The position numbers and the translations under genes are program-made. From Pseudoxanthomonas sp. (lineage in GTDB: Bacteria > Pseudomonadota > Gammaproteobacteria > Xanthomonadales > Xanthomonadaceae), in assembly GCF_002863005.1 (NCBI RefSeq), contig NZ_PKDG01000049.1, forward strand, positions 124,001-188,000: a stretch of 64,000 nt of DNA, in the 5' to 3' direction. Within the stretch, counting starts at the first letter, position 1; every line of letters begins with the position of its first letter. Shown one piece after another: positions 10,570 to 20,800 of this stretch. The notes below the pieces were generated by a model. The model had not been told where the DNA came from, searched no databases, and saw nothing but the letters and a program-made list of their open reading frames with translations.

Positions 10570-10595
10570 AAAAGCGGGCTTCGGCCCGCTTTTTC
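10570..10595 (+). terminator. intrinsic terminator of pnp
   Basis: AAAAGCGGGC-TTCG-GCCCGCTTTT with a UUCG tetraloop and a following TTCTTTT. It lies 28 bases after the pnp stop. A textbook rho-independent terminator closing the housekeeping operon. Confidence 0.93.
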
Positions 10596-10599
10596 TTTT

Positions 10600-11129
10600 G
10601 GGTCACGGAGTGCCGCGTTGCGGCGCATCGTGCCTGCGCACGGCCATCGTCCGTGTCTTTCTACGATCGCCGGACTTCCGTCCTGGCTGCGTCGGTTTCC
10701 CGGCTCGCGGCACGGGCGTAGCCGCCCGTGCCTTCGGTTCGCCCCGCGCAAACGCAGGCGAGCCCGGCACTGCTGCCGCCGCGCAACGGCGCGGACATGC
10801 CCCTTTTCCGCGCGTCCCGCCTGCGCACGACGTCGACGTGATGCAGGGCGAGCCTAGGGCGCTCCCGTTCTGGCACCGGACTTGCACGGCGTCATGCGCG
10901 TCACGGAATTTGCGAAATTCGAATTTCAGTTTTGCGTCGGCATGCCGATAGGAACGGGAAGAACGTCGAAGAAGTGCAGCGGGGAAGCTGCCTTTCGTGA
11001 GCAGGGGAAACGTCCGTACCGGCGTGGTGTGGCGCCTTCCGGGGAGCCGCCGAGGCGATGTCTCGGGGTTCGTCTGGCGTCGTGCAGTGCGGGACGACGA
11101 CACGCGGTTTGGTCACTTGGGGGAAATCG
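10600..11129. other. intergenic region without a recognisable gene
   Basis: About 530 bases between the pnp terminator and the next gene. Open frames exist on both strands but none has a recognisable product or a convincing ribosome-binding site. The only clear structure is a perfect 14-bp palindrome GAAATTCGAATTTC at 10914-10927, in a short AT-rich island that stands out from the GC-rich surroundings. It could be an operator for the downstream gene. Confidence 0.5.
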
Positions 11130-11741
11130 ATGGAATCAGTCGTCGGCACGCGTGCGCGGGCCAACAGCGGGCCGATGTCGGTCTGCCGCACGTCTCTCCG
11201 GCCATGGCGGCTCCTGCTGCTCGCGTCGACCCTGCTGCCTTGCCTGGCGAACGCTGCCGACGGCAAGGGCTATGCCGATGCGCCGGTACGCAAGGCCGGC
11301 CTGTGGGAGGTGACGATCATCGCGCACGCACCACCGGGTGCGGGCGGGCGTATGCAGCCTGCCATGACCGCGCTCCAGTGCACCGACGCGGGTGCCGAGC
11401 GCGTGGTGCCGTTGTTCCTGCTTCCCGCCCGCGAGCAGTGCCGCCAGATCACCGTTTCCAGGAACGGCAGTGGCCATGAGATCAACACCGTCTGCGAGAC
11501 GCACGGCCAGCGCGTCGACACGCAGGTGAAGGTGCAGGGCGACATGCAGGCCCGGTATGAGGGCACCTATCGCATCCGCTACCCGGCGTCTCCTTCGAAC
11601 GACACAGGACACGTGCCGTTCAAGGGGCGCTGGCTGGGCCGGTGCAAGCCCGGCCAGCGCGCCGGCGACATGGTGCTGCCGAACGGCATCACCGTGAACA
11701 CGGTCGACGATGCGCGGCGCGCAAGCGGGCACGCGCATTGA
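11130..11741 (+). CDS. secreted DUF3617-family protein
   Basis: A 203-residue exported protein of unknown function. A hydrophobic signal segment (RLLLLASTLLPCLANAAD) is followed by a GLWEVTI strand, spaced cysteines and a GDMQARYEGTYRI segment, which is the pattern of the DUF3617 periplasmic family. ATG 11130 is chosen because GGGGGA stands just upstream. ATG 11175 (MSVCRTSLRPW) would give a more typical signal peptide and is a real alternative. It stands alone ahead of the large repeat-protein gene. Confidence 0.65.
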   Translation: MESVVGTRARANSGPMSVCRTSLRPWRLLLLASTLLPCLANAADGKGYADAPVRKAGLWEVTIIAHAPPGAGGRMQPAMTALQCTDAGAERVVPLFLLPAREQCRQITVSRNGSGHEINTVCETHGQRVDTQVKVQGDMQARYEGTYRIRYPASPSNDTGHVPFKGRWLGRCKPGQRAGDMVLPNGITVNTVDDARRASGHAH

Positions 11742-11890
11742 ACGGCCTCGCTGTCCCGGATGCATGGCGTCACGCCACGCCGCATCCGCATCGCACGCCG
11801 GGCATGGCCATGCCCACCACTTCTTGCTCGCGCAACACGGGGTCGCCCGTGGCGCTTTCTAGTCTTCTTGCTTTCAGGACGGAACGGATC

Positions 11891-14800
11891 ATGCAGATTG
11901 CCGCGGTAGTTGGAGAACGATGGGCCGCCCTGGCCTGTCACGGGAACGGAAGGAAACGCATCGCCACGGTCTGCGTCCTGATGCTTCTGGCGCTGTTCCT
12001 CCCGGCCGCGCACGCGCAGGTCAAGAACGGCGGCTTCGAAACGCAGAACTTCTCGGAGTGGAAGCTCGAACGCTACACGCGCTCATCCAGTGCCCTGCCG
12101 GTCGTGCCGCCGACCAACAGCAGCCAGCTGACCCTGGGTGCGGTGCAGGAGACCGTTCCCAGCAGCAACACGGTCAACACCGCCTTCGGCGGCAATGTCC
12201 GCATCCTCACCGCGGCCGGCACTGCCGCCAACACCGGTGGCAACGGTGCGCGCTATCCCTTCTCCGGCACCGCGTCTTCGCTGCTGGGTGGCAACGGTGC
12301 GCGCGCCGCGTATGCGATGGAGCAGCAAGCGACGATGGTGCTGAGCGACGTCGATCCCGTCGACGGCAAGGTCCACCTGCGCTTCGCGATGGCGCCGGTG
12401 CTCAACAATCCCAACCATCCCGCAGGCCAGCAGCCCTTCTTCTTCGTCGAAGTCATCAATCTGACGAAGGGCAACACCCAGCTCTTCCATACCTTCAACT
12501 ATTCGAACCAGGCCGGCATTCCCTGGCAGTCGTTCGGTGCCTACCAGTTCACCAACTGGCAGGGCTTCGACATCTCGCCGGGCAACGGACGGCTGGACGT
12601 CGGCGACCAGATACGGCTGAAGGTCTACGTGGCGAACTGCTCCGCAGGCGCCGCCGACCACACCGCCCAGGTCTACATGGACGTGTTCGGTTCGAAGATG
12701 CCGGGTCTCAGCGTGTCCGCCGTCGGCCCGTCGACGACCAAGCCCGGTGAGCAGGTCACCTACACCTACAACTACGTCAACAACTCGGGCGTCTATGCGC
12801 TCGGTTCGATCGTCCGCCTCGCGGCGCCGATCACCGAAAACGGCCTGCCGCTCACGTTCGTCCCCAATGCGTTTCCCGCGTCGTGTTCCGGTCCCCACGC
12901 CGGCACGGCCCCGCGCGCGGACTACATCGACTGTCCGGTCGGCGATCTCGTGGCCGGCGCCGGCGGCAGCTTCCCGGTGACGTTCACCGTACCCGCCGGT
13001 GCGGCGACGACCGGCCCGAACAACGTCATCAACAATGGCGACTACGATGTGCGCGCGAATACGGTCAGCCCTTTCATCGGGCCGCTCGTCAAGACCACGA
13101 TCTCGCCGGCGAGCACCACGCTGATCGACCTGGGCGTCATTGTCGGCAACGGCAACGTGCCGTCCTACCTGGTCGGCGGCGCGGTGGCCTACACCATCAC
13201 CGTGACCAACCATGGTCCGGTCGACGCCAACGGCGCAAGCCTGTCGCAAAGCCTGAGCGGTGCGAACGGCACCGCTGCCTGGACCTGCTCGGTCCCGGGC
13301 GGCAGCACGGCCAGCTGCGGCGCCACCAGCAGTGGGTCCGGCACCCTGTCGACGGCCACCGCCAACCTGCCGGTGGGCCAGTCGCTGGTCTACACCGTCA
13401 ACGGCATCACCGCGGCATCGGCCGGTACGCCGGTAGTGACGGTGGTCAGCGTGACGCCGCCAGCCGGGATGTCGGACAGCGTCGCGGCCAACAATACCGA
13501 TGGCCTCAGCACGCCCGTGAGTGCCGCGCAGCACCTGCTCACCGCCCACACCACGGGTGCCGGCAGCGGACGCCTCAATGCCATTCCCGCGGTCTACGCT
13601 TGCCCGTCGGGCGGCGCGAGGACGGCCTGCAGTTCGGGGAACCTGGGTGAGGGGCAGGAGGCCTACCTCACCGCCGTGGCCGACAACGGTTCGCTCTTCA
13701 AGGGCTGGACAGGCGGATGCGCCAGTGTGACCGGCAACGAATGCCGCGTGCAGATGGGCACGCAGGACCTGCAGGTCACCGCGGACTTCGCCCGGGTCTG
13801 GATCGTCACGCCCAGCGTCGCTGGCGGCACCCTGGGCAACGCGGCGGCGCAGGTGATCGAGGACGGGCAGGGGACCAGCTTCACCTTCACCCCGACCACT
13901 GCAGGCCACGTTCCCACGATCACCACCCCGCCCGGCGCCAATACGTGCCCGGGCACGCTGAGCGGCCCGACCGCCGGCGCCTACACCTACACCGTCACGC
14001 CGGTGACGCAGGATTGCGCATTCCACGTTGCGTTCGCGGGCCAGCCGCGGCTGGAAATCGCCAAGACCGCATCCATCGTCGCGCCCGCCGCGGCGTCCGT
14101 GGGCGTGCCGTTCGACTACACGATCACGGTCACCAACACGGGCGCAGGGCCGACCTCCGCCGCTGCCACCGTCACGGACCCGGTGCCGGCAGGCCTCACC
14201 CTCGGGACGCTGCCCGCCGGTTGCACGACCAACCCGGTCGGCAGCCAGACGGTGGTGTGCACCATCGCCTCGGGGCTGTCGAACATCGCACCCGCCAATG
14301 CCGCGAGCTTCGTGATCGCAGCGACGCCGCAGGGTGCCGTCAACAACACCACCGTGTCGAACACGGCCACGGTGACTGGCGGCGGCGATCCCGCCTGCGC
14401 CACCGCCGGCAGCTGTGCCAGCGCACCCGTGGATACGCCGATCGTCGCACCCCGCCTCGAGATCCAGAAGACCGGTCCGGCGACGGCGGTCGTTGCGGTG
14501 CCCTACGACTATATCATCACGGTGACCAACTCGGGTACTGCCGCGACATCGTCGGTTGCGACGATGACCGACGTGGTGCCCGCAGGCCTGAGCATCGGCA
14601 CGCTGCCCGCTGGCTGTGCGACGAATCCGTCCGGCAGCCAGACCGTGGTGTGCGCGGTCCCGGCCGGCCTGTCCCATGCCGCGCCGGGCAACACGGCGAC
14701 CTACGTGATCCCGGTGACGGCGACCGTGTCCGCAACCGCCAGCGTCGACAACATCGCCAGCATCCAGGGCGGCGGCGATCCGGATTGTGCCGCGGGCTGC

Positions 14801-17800
14801 GCCAGCACGCCGGTCACGACGGCGCTGGCCGCACAGGCCCCCGTCCTGTCGATCACCAAATCTGTGACATCGACCGGTCCTTATCGCCTTGGCAGCGTCG
14901 TCGCGTATCAGTTCGTGGTCGAAAACATCGGCAACCTGTCGCTCACCGGCATCGTGGTGAACGACGCGCGACTCGATGCGCCGGCCGCCTGCGCGTCGAC
15001 GACACTGCAGCCTGGCGACAGCACCACCTGCACGGGCGTGCATACCGTGACGGCGGAAGAAGTGGCCGCCGGCAACGTGCACAACAGCGCGACGGCCAGC
15101 GGTCAGCCGCCGACGCCGCCGGGGGGTCCGACGCCACCAGCCATCACCAGTCCTTCGAGCGAAGTGGACACGGCGACCGAACAGCTGCCGGCGATGACGC
15201 TGGTGAAGTCGGTGACGTCGACGGGCCCGTATCGCGCAGGCAGCACGATCGCCTACCGGTTCGAGGTGGAGAACACCGGCAACGTGACCCTGGCGAACGT
15301 GGCCGTGAGCGATGCGATGGCCGGGCTCAGTCCGCTGGCCTACGCGTGGCCTGGGTTGGCGGGACAGCTGCAGCCGGGCGAGAAGGTCGTGGCGAACGCG
15401 ACCTACAGCGTGACGCCTGACGACGTGCTGGCCGGCCAGGTGCGCAACACCGCGATGGCCACGGGCCAGCCGCCCACGCCGCCGGGAGGCGCTCCGTCGC
15501 CCGGCGTGAGCACGCCCACCAGCAGCGTGGACACCGACATCCTGCCTGCGGTGAATGCGGTCGACGACGCGCCCGCCCCCGTGGATGGGGCTCGCGGCAA
15601 TCCGTCGGTCGGGAACGTCTACGACAACGACACGATCAACGGTGTGGTGGTGGATCCGTCGCGCGTCACCGGCACGGTGACCACACCGGCGACCTCGCTC
15701 AACGGTGGTCCGGTTCCGGTCCTGGATCCGGCAACGGGCATCGTGTCCGTCCCGGCCGGGACACCGGCGGGCACGTACACGATCGGTTACCGCCTCTGCG
15801 AAACGCAGACGCCGGACAACTGCGACGACGCGACGGTCACGCTCACCGTGACGGCCACGATCATCGATGCCGTGGAGGACGCGTTCGTCCCGATCCGCAG
15901 CGGCACGGGCGGGACCTCGCCCAGCGTACTGGGCAACGACACCCTGGGCGGTGGTCCTGCGCAGATCGGCCAGGTCACGCTGGTGCCGGGCAGTCCGCCC
16001 ATCCCGGGACTGGTGATGAACCCCGACGGCACCGTCACGATGACCGCGGGCACGCCGCCCGGTACGTACCGTTATCCGTACACCCTGTGCGAAGTGCTGA
16101 ACCCGGCCAACTGCGATACGGCCGATGCCGTCGTGGTGGTCAGTGGCGAAGCGCTGCTGCGCGTGACCAAGGTCGCAGGCGTGCGCGACGTGCAGACCGG
16201 CGACCTGGTGCGCTACACGGTGTCGGTCGAGAACCTGGGCGACGGTCCGCTGGTCGACGGCCGCATCATCGATACGCCGCCCGCGGGCTTCACCTACGTG
16301 GAAGGCTCGTTGTCGGTCAGCGACGGCGACAACGCGGCCACGGTGGCCGGCCAGTCTCCGGTGCGGTTCGAAGGCCTCGACATTCCGGTCGGTGGTAGCG
16401 CCCGCCTGGTGTACGCGATGCGGGTGGGCGCCGGTACGCGCGCCGGCACGCAGGTCAACCAGGCGCAAGCGGTGTCGTCGTCCGGTGAGCCGCTGTCCAA
16501 CGTGGCGAGCGCCGACGTGATGCTGGTGGCCGACGCGATGGTGGAAGACAGCCTGCTGTTCGGCACGGTGTTCAACGACCGCGACGGCGATGGTTGGCAG
16601 GACAGCGCCACGCTGAGCGGTATCCGCGTGCAGGGCGGGTTCGCGTCGGGTGCCTACGTGGCGGGTTCGACCACGCTGGATCGCGGCACGGGTCCGCAGC
16701 CGCAGGCCGATGCCAGCGCGCCGCTGCTGCACGGCATCGTCGTGGGCACTGTGGAAGGGCGCCAGTCCGAGGCCGATCCCGTGAGCGGCCGCCAGGTGGT
16801 GATCCGCCAGACGTTGCGCGAGCCCAGCTTCACCGACGACTTCGTGCTGAGCAGCGACCAGGGCGTGACCTTGCGGATGGACCGCCACGGCGTCACTTCG
16901 GTCGAAACGCGTGGCGACGCGGCCAAGGGCCTCACGGCGGCGATGCCCACGGTGGAGCGTCGTGTCGCGCAGGGCGCGGACGGCTACGTGGTGGACTACG
17001 TCATCGGCAACGCCGGTATCGAGGAACGCGGCGTGCCGGGCGTGCGCATCGCCACCGTGGAAGGTCTGTTGATCGAGACCGACCTGTTCGGCCGCTACCA
17101 CCTCGCCGGCGTGTCCGGTGGCACGTGGGAGCGCGGACGCAACGTGATCCTGAAGGTGGATCCGTCCACGCTGCCCGCCGGCACCACGATGACGACGGAC
17201 AACCCGCTGCTGCGCCGGGTGACCCCCGGTGTGCCGGTGCGCTTCGACTGGGGCGTGGTGCTGCCCGAACAGGTGATCGAAGGCGGCAGCGACCAGCTGG
17301 AACTCGAACTGGGCGAGGTGCAGTTCGCGCCGGGCAGCGCCGTGTTGCCCGCGCGCTACCAGCCGCTGGTGAGTGCCATGGCCGCCAAGGTGCGCGAGTA
17401 CCAGGGCGGTGAGGTGGTGATCCAGGCCGATGGCGACAGCGAAGGACGCGCGTTCGATCGGGCCAATGCGGTCAAGGACGCCTTGCTGGCCCAGCTCGAC
17501 GGGCCGGCGGCCAAGGCACTGACGGTGAGCGTCCGCGCAAGGCCGGAGGCGCCGGCGTCGCTGGTCGCCGGTGTGCGGGATGACGCCGCGCTGCTCGGCA
17601 CGGTGCTGTTCGATACCGACAAGGCGACGATCCGCGCCGAGTTCGCACCGCTGCTCGACGCGATCGCGGCCGCGCTCGAACGCAGGGGCGGAGGCGGCGT
17701 CGTCATCGTGGGCCACGCCGACCGGCGCGGCTCGCATGCCTACAACAGCGCGCTGGGAATGCAACGTGCGAAGGCGGTATTCGACGCCCTCGCCGGACGA

Positions 17801-17878
17801 CTCAGCGCATCGGCCCGCGCGACGTTGCGGGTGGAAATCGAAAACGACCCGGTCGCGCCCGACGGCGCGCGGAACTGA
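11891..17878 (+). CDS. giant DUF11-repeat protein with C-terminal OmpA-like domains
   Basis: A 1995-residue exported protein, probably part of the cell envelope or surface. Signal peptide about 1-42 (cleavage after AHA). Order seen: a novel N-terminal domain (43-300); DUF11-type repeats near 400-540, 720-850 and 855-975 (ITVTNxG motifs); two InlB-like segments (547-720, FKGWTGGCASVTGNECRV); two near-identical DUF7507-like modules (985-1215, TKSVTSTGPYR); cadherin/Ig-like modules with LGND-type turns (1215-1420); another DUF11; an SdrD-B-like region (FGTVFNDRDGDG); and two tandem OmpA-like domains (about 1806 and 1905-1990), the second with FDTDKATIR and HADRRGSHAYN. ATG 11891 is taken because it starts the signal peptide. 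An adhesin or surface-scaffold role is inference. Confidence 0.75.
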   Translation: MQIAAVVGERWAALACHGNGRKRIATVCVLMLLALFLPAAHAQVKNGGFETQNFSEWKLERYTRSSSALPVVPPTNSSQLTLGAVQETVPSSNTVNTAFGGNVRILTAAGTAANTGGNGARYPFSGTASSLLGGNGARAAYAMEQQATMVLSDVDPVDGKVHLRFAMAPVLNNPNHPAGQQPFFFVEVINLTKGNTQLFHTFNYSNQAGIPWQSFGAYQFTNWQGFDISPGNGRLDVGDQIRLKVYVANCSAGAADHTAQVYMDVFGSKMPGLSVSAVGPSTTKPGEQVTYTYNYVNNSGVYALGSIVRLAAPITENGLPLTFVPNAFPASCSGPHAGTAPRADYIDCPVGDLVAGAGGSFPVTFTVPAGAATTGPNNVINNGDYDVRANTVSPFIGPLVKTTISPASTTLIDLGVIVGNGNVPSYLVGGAVAYTITVTNHGPVDANGASLSQSLSGANGTAAWTCSVPGGSTASCGATSSGSGTLSTATANLPVGQSLVYTVNGITAASAGTPVVTVVSVTPPAGMSDSVAANNTDGLSTPVSAAQHLLTAHTTGAGSGRLNAIPAVYACPSGGARTACSSGNLGEGQEAYLTAVADNGSLFKGWTGGCASVTGNECRVQMGTQDLQVTADFARVWIVTPSVAGGTLGNAAAQVIEDGQGTSFTFTPTTAGHVPTITTPPGANTCPGTLSGPTAGAYTYTVTPVTQDCAFHVAFAGQPRLEIAKTASIVAPAAASVGVPFDYTITVTNTGAGPTSAAATVTDPVPAGLTLGTLPAGCTTNPVGSQTVVCTIASGLSNIAPANAASFVIAATPQGAVNNTTVSNTATVTGGGDPACATAGSCASAPVDTPIVAPRLEIQKTGPATAVVAVPYDYIITVTNSGTAATSSVATMTDVVPAGLSIGTLPAGCATNPSGSQTVVCAVPAGLSHAAPGNTATYVIPVTATVSATASVDNIASIQGGGDPDCAAGCASTPVTTALAAQAPVLSITKSVTSTGPYRLGSVVAYQFVVENIGNLSLTGIVVNDARLDAPAACASTTLQPGDSTTCTGVHTVTAEEVAAGNVHNSATASGQPPTPPGGPTPPAITSPSSEVDTATEQLPAMTLVKSVTSTGPYRAGSTIAYRFEVENTGNVTLANVAVSDAMAGLSPLAYAWPGLAGQLQPGEKVVANATYSVTPDDVLAGQVRNTAMATGQPPTPPGGAPSPGVSTPTSSVDTDILPAVNAVDDAPAPVDGARGNPSVGNVYDNDTINGVVVDPSRVTGTVTTPATSLNGGPVPVLDPATGIVSVPAGTPAGTYTIGYRLCETQTPDNCDDATVTLTVTATIIDAVEDAFVPIRSGTGGTSPSVLGNDTLGGGPAQIGQVTLVPGSPPIPGLVMNPDGTVTMTAGTPPGTYRYPYTLCEVLNPANCDTADAVVVVSGEALLRVTKVAGVRDVQTGDLVRYTVSVENLGDGPLVDGRIIDTPPAGFTYVEGSLSVSDGDNAATVAGQSPVRFEGLDIPVGGSARLVYAMRVGAGTRAGTQVNQAQAVSSSGEPLSNVASADVMLVADAMVEDSLLFGTVFNDRDGDGWQDSATLSGIRVQGGFASGAYVAGSTTLDRGTGPQPQADASAPLLHGIVVGTVEGRQSEADPVSGRQVVIRQTLREPSFTDDFVLSSDQGVTLRMDRHGVTSVETRGDAAKGLTAAMPTVERRVAQGADGYVVDYVIGNAGIEERGVPGVRIATVEGLLIETDLFGRYHLAGVSGGTWERGRNVILKVDPSTLPAGTTMTTDNPLLRRVTPGVPVRFDWGVVLPEQVIEGGSDQLELELGEVQFAPGSAVLPARYQPLVSAMAAKVREYQGGEVVIQADGDSEGRAFDRANAVKDALLAQLDGPAAKALTVSVRARPEAPASLVAGVRDDAALLGTVLFDTDKATIRAEFAPLLDAIAAALERRGGGGVVIVGHADRRGSHAYNSALGMQRAKAVFDALAGRLSASARATLRVEIENDPVAPDGARN

Positions 17879-17889
17879 GGGGGCGGGTC

Positions 17890-20800
17890 ATGGACAAGCG
17901 CATGAAGATGAAGCTGTTGGACTACACGTTGATCACGCTGCTGGCCGGCGCGGCGCCGATGGTGGCCGCGCAGGAAGCGGCCACGACCGCGGACAACCCC
18001 GCGCAGGGCGAAGGCGCGACGGTCACGTGCGACACGGAGCGCTGCACCAGCGAGGACGGATTGTTCTTCCGCCTGCGCACGCGCAGCTACGACGATCCGG
18101 TGACGCAGGCGACCGGCGCGCACGCCACCTCGGTCGCGCTGCAGCCCGACCGTCGCGTGACGGTGCAGGCGGCATCGCCGGCCAAGGCGGTGGTGACCGG
18201 CAAGTTCTCGATCGACCTGCCCGGCGGCGGCGCGATCTGGGCGACCGAAGATCCCACGCTCGGCCAGCCGGAACTGTCGGTGTCCGCACCGTCGTTCGCG
18301 GCGTTCGATGGCACGGGCATCCTCAAGCCGGTGCCGTTCTACGTACGCGGCAACTATCCGGCCTTCATCGCGCGGCTGGAGATCAGCGTGTATCGCGCGA
18401 GCGATGCGGACCTGATCGAGCCGCTGGCGACCGTGCCGCTGGATGTGGCGGCCGTGACGCGCGCCGAATGGGACGGCGCGCTGCCGGCCAAGTATCGCTT
18501 CCGCAAGGGCGATGAGCTGGTCTACGTGCTGCGCGCCACGGGAGCCGACGGCCAGGTCGACGAAACCCTGCCGCGCACGTTGCAGCTGGTGTCGCCGGAG
18601 GAAGCCGAACGCGGCGCCACCGCACTGCGCACGAGCACCGAGCGCCAACTGGGCAATGCACTCAGCACCGAGCAGGCGCAGGCGCAGAGCCTGATCGACG
18701 ACGTCTTCGCGGGAAATGGCCTGCGCCAGCAGAACATCCCGCTATACGGCTCGCGCGTGCGCATCCAGGGCCGCAACCTGCCCGCCGATGCTGCGTTGCG
18801 CATCAACGGCCAGGAATACCCCGTGGACCTGGAGCGCAAGTTCGTCGCCGAGTACCTGGTGCCGGTGGGCAAGCACCGCTTCGACATCGCGGTGGGCGGG
18901 CATGGCGACGGCGAAGCGCCGACGCCATCGCATTCGCTGGACATCGACGTCACCGGCCGCTACTTCTTCGGCGTCGGCCTGGCCGACGTGACCATCGCGC
19001 AGAACAGGATCAGCGGTTCGTCGGCCTCGTTCCAGGGCGATGCGCGCTACCAGGACGACGTGATCAGCGACGGCCGGCTGGCGTTCTACGGCAAGGCGAA
19101 ATGGCGGGGCAAGTACCTGGTGACGGCGCAGGCCGATACCACCGAACGCGATCTGGAGCGCCTGTTCGACGGCTTCACCCAGGCCGATCCGCAGGACATC
19201 TTCCGCCGCCTCGACCCCGACCTGTACTACCCGGTCTACGGCGACGATTCGAACACCTATCGCGACGTCGACACGATGGGGCGCTTCTACCTGCGCGTGG
19301 ACTGGGACAAGAACCAGGCCCTGTGGGGCAACTATGCGACCGGAATCACCGGTACCGAATTCGGCCAGTACCAGCGTTCGCTTTACGGTGCGGCGCTCAA
19401 CTGGCGCTCCAATGCCAGCAACCGGTGGGGCGATGCCGGCAGCGAACTGCGTGTGTTCGGGTCCCAGCCGGAGAGCGCGCCGGGCCACAACGAATTCATC
19501 GGTACCGGCGGCAGCCTCTATTACCTGCGCCACACGGACCTGCTGCCCGGTTCGGACGTGGTGACGCTGGAGGTGCGTGATCGCACCACCGGCCGTACCG
19601 AGAACCGCGTGGTACTGCAGCGGGGCACGGACTACGAGATCGACGAACTGCAGGGCCGCCTGCTGCTGACGCGCCCGCTGGCGCAGATCAGCCGCGACAA
19701 CAATCCCACGCTCACGCGCGATGCGCCGCTCGATGGCCTGGAGCAGCGCCTCCTGGTGGACTACGAATGGGTGCCGTCCGGTTTCGACGCGGACGAGCTC
19801 ACTGTCGGCCTGCGCGGCAAGCACTGGTTCGGCGACCACGTCGGCGTGGGCGCGACCTACATCGACGAAAGCCGCGCGGGCGAGGACTACACGCTGAAGG
19901 GCGGCGACCTCACGCTGCAGGCGGGCAAGGGCACCTTCGTGAAGGCCGAGTATGCGCGCAGCGAGTCGTTCGGCCTGCCGGCATTCTTCTCCGACAACGG
20001 CGGCCTGAGCTTCATCCAGCAGAACGACACCGCGCTGAACCGCGAAGGCGAGGCGAAGGCACTGGAAGCACGCGCCAACTTCAAGGGACTGGGCTGGACC
20101 GAGCACGACTGGAGCGCCGGGGCCTGGTGGCGCCGCACCGACGCCGGCTATTCGGTTTCCCGCTACGACAACGGCCTGCCGGTGACCGAGTACGGCGCCG
20201 AAGTACTGGGCCAGTTCGACCAGAACATCCGCCTGTACAGCCGCTACACCCGCGCCGAACGCGGCACGGACACGCTGGACCAGGCGCAGGCGACAGTGGA
20301 ATGGCGGATCAGCGACGACGGCACGCTGGGCGTGGAAGTGCGACGCGTGAACGAGGAAAGCGGCGCCGTCGATGCCGCCGGCACGCTGGCGGCGCTGAAG
20401 TACCAGCACCGCATCGGCAGCGCGTGGGACGTGTATGGCGTGGCCCAGTTCACCGTGGATGACGACGGCGGCCAGTATGCCGACAACGACGCCTACACCT
20501 TGGGCGCCAGGCATCTGTTCGGCGACAACTCGTCGATCGGCGCGGAAGTCACCGACGGCGATCGTGGCAATGCGGCGACGGTCAATGCCGAATACCGCAT
20601 CACGCCGGAGCACACGTTCTATGGCGGCTACACGCATTCGACCGACACCACCGGCTACGACTCGCTGTTCAACCCGCAGGGGCAGAACGGCTGGACGCTG
20701 GGCCAGCGCTGGCGCATCTCGAATCAGGCCAACGTGTTCAACGAAAGCCAGTTCCTGAAGGAGCGCGACACGTCGGGCCTGGCGCATACCTTCGGCATGG

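Noticed and set aside
12083-17764. 1893-codon open frame on the minus strand opposite the giant repeat protein
   Set aside because: It is a GC-skew shadow: Arg/His/Gly-rich, no domains, no ribosome site, and the plus frame has clear family domains.
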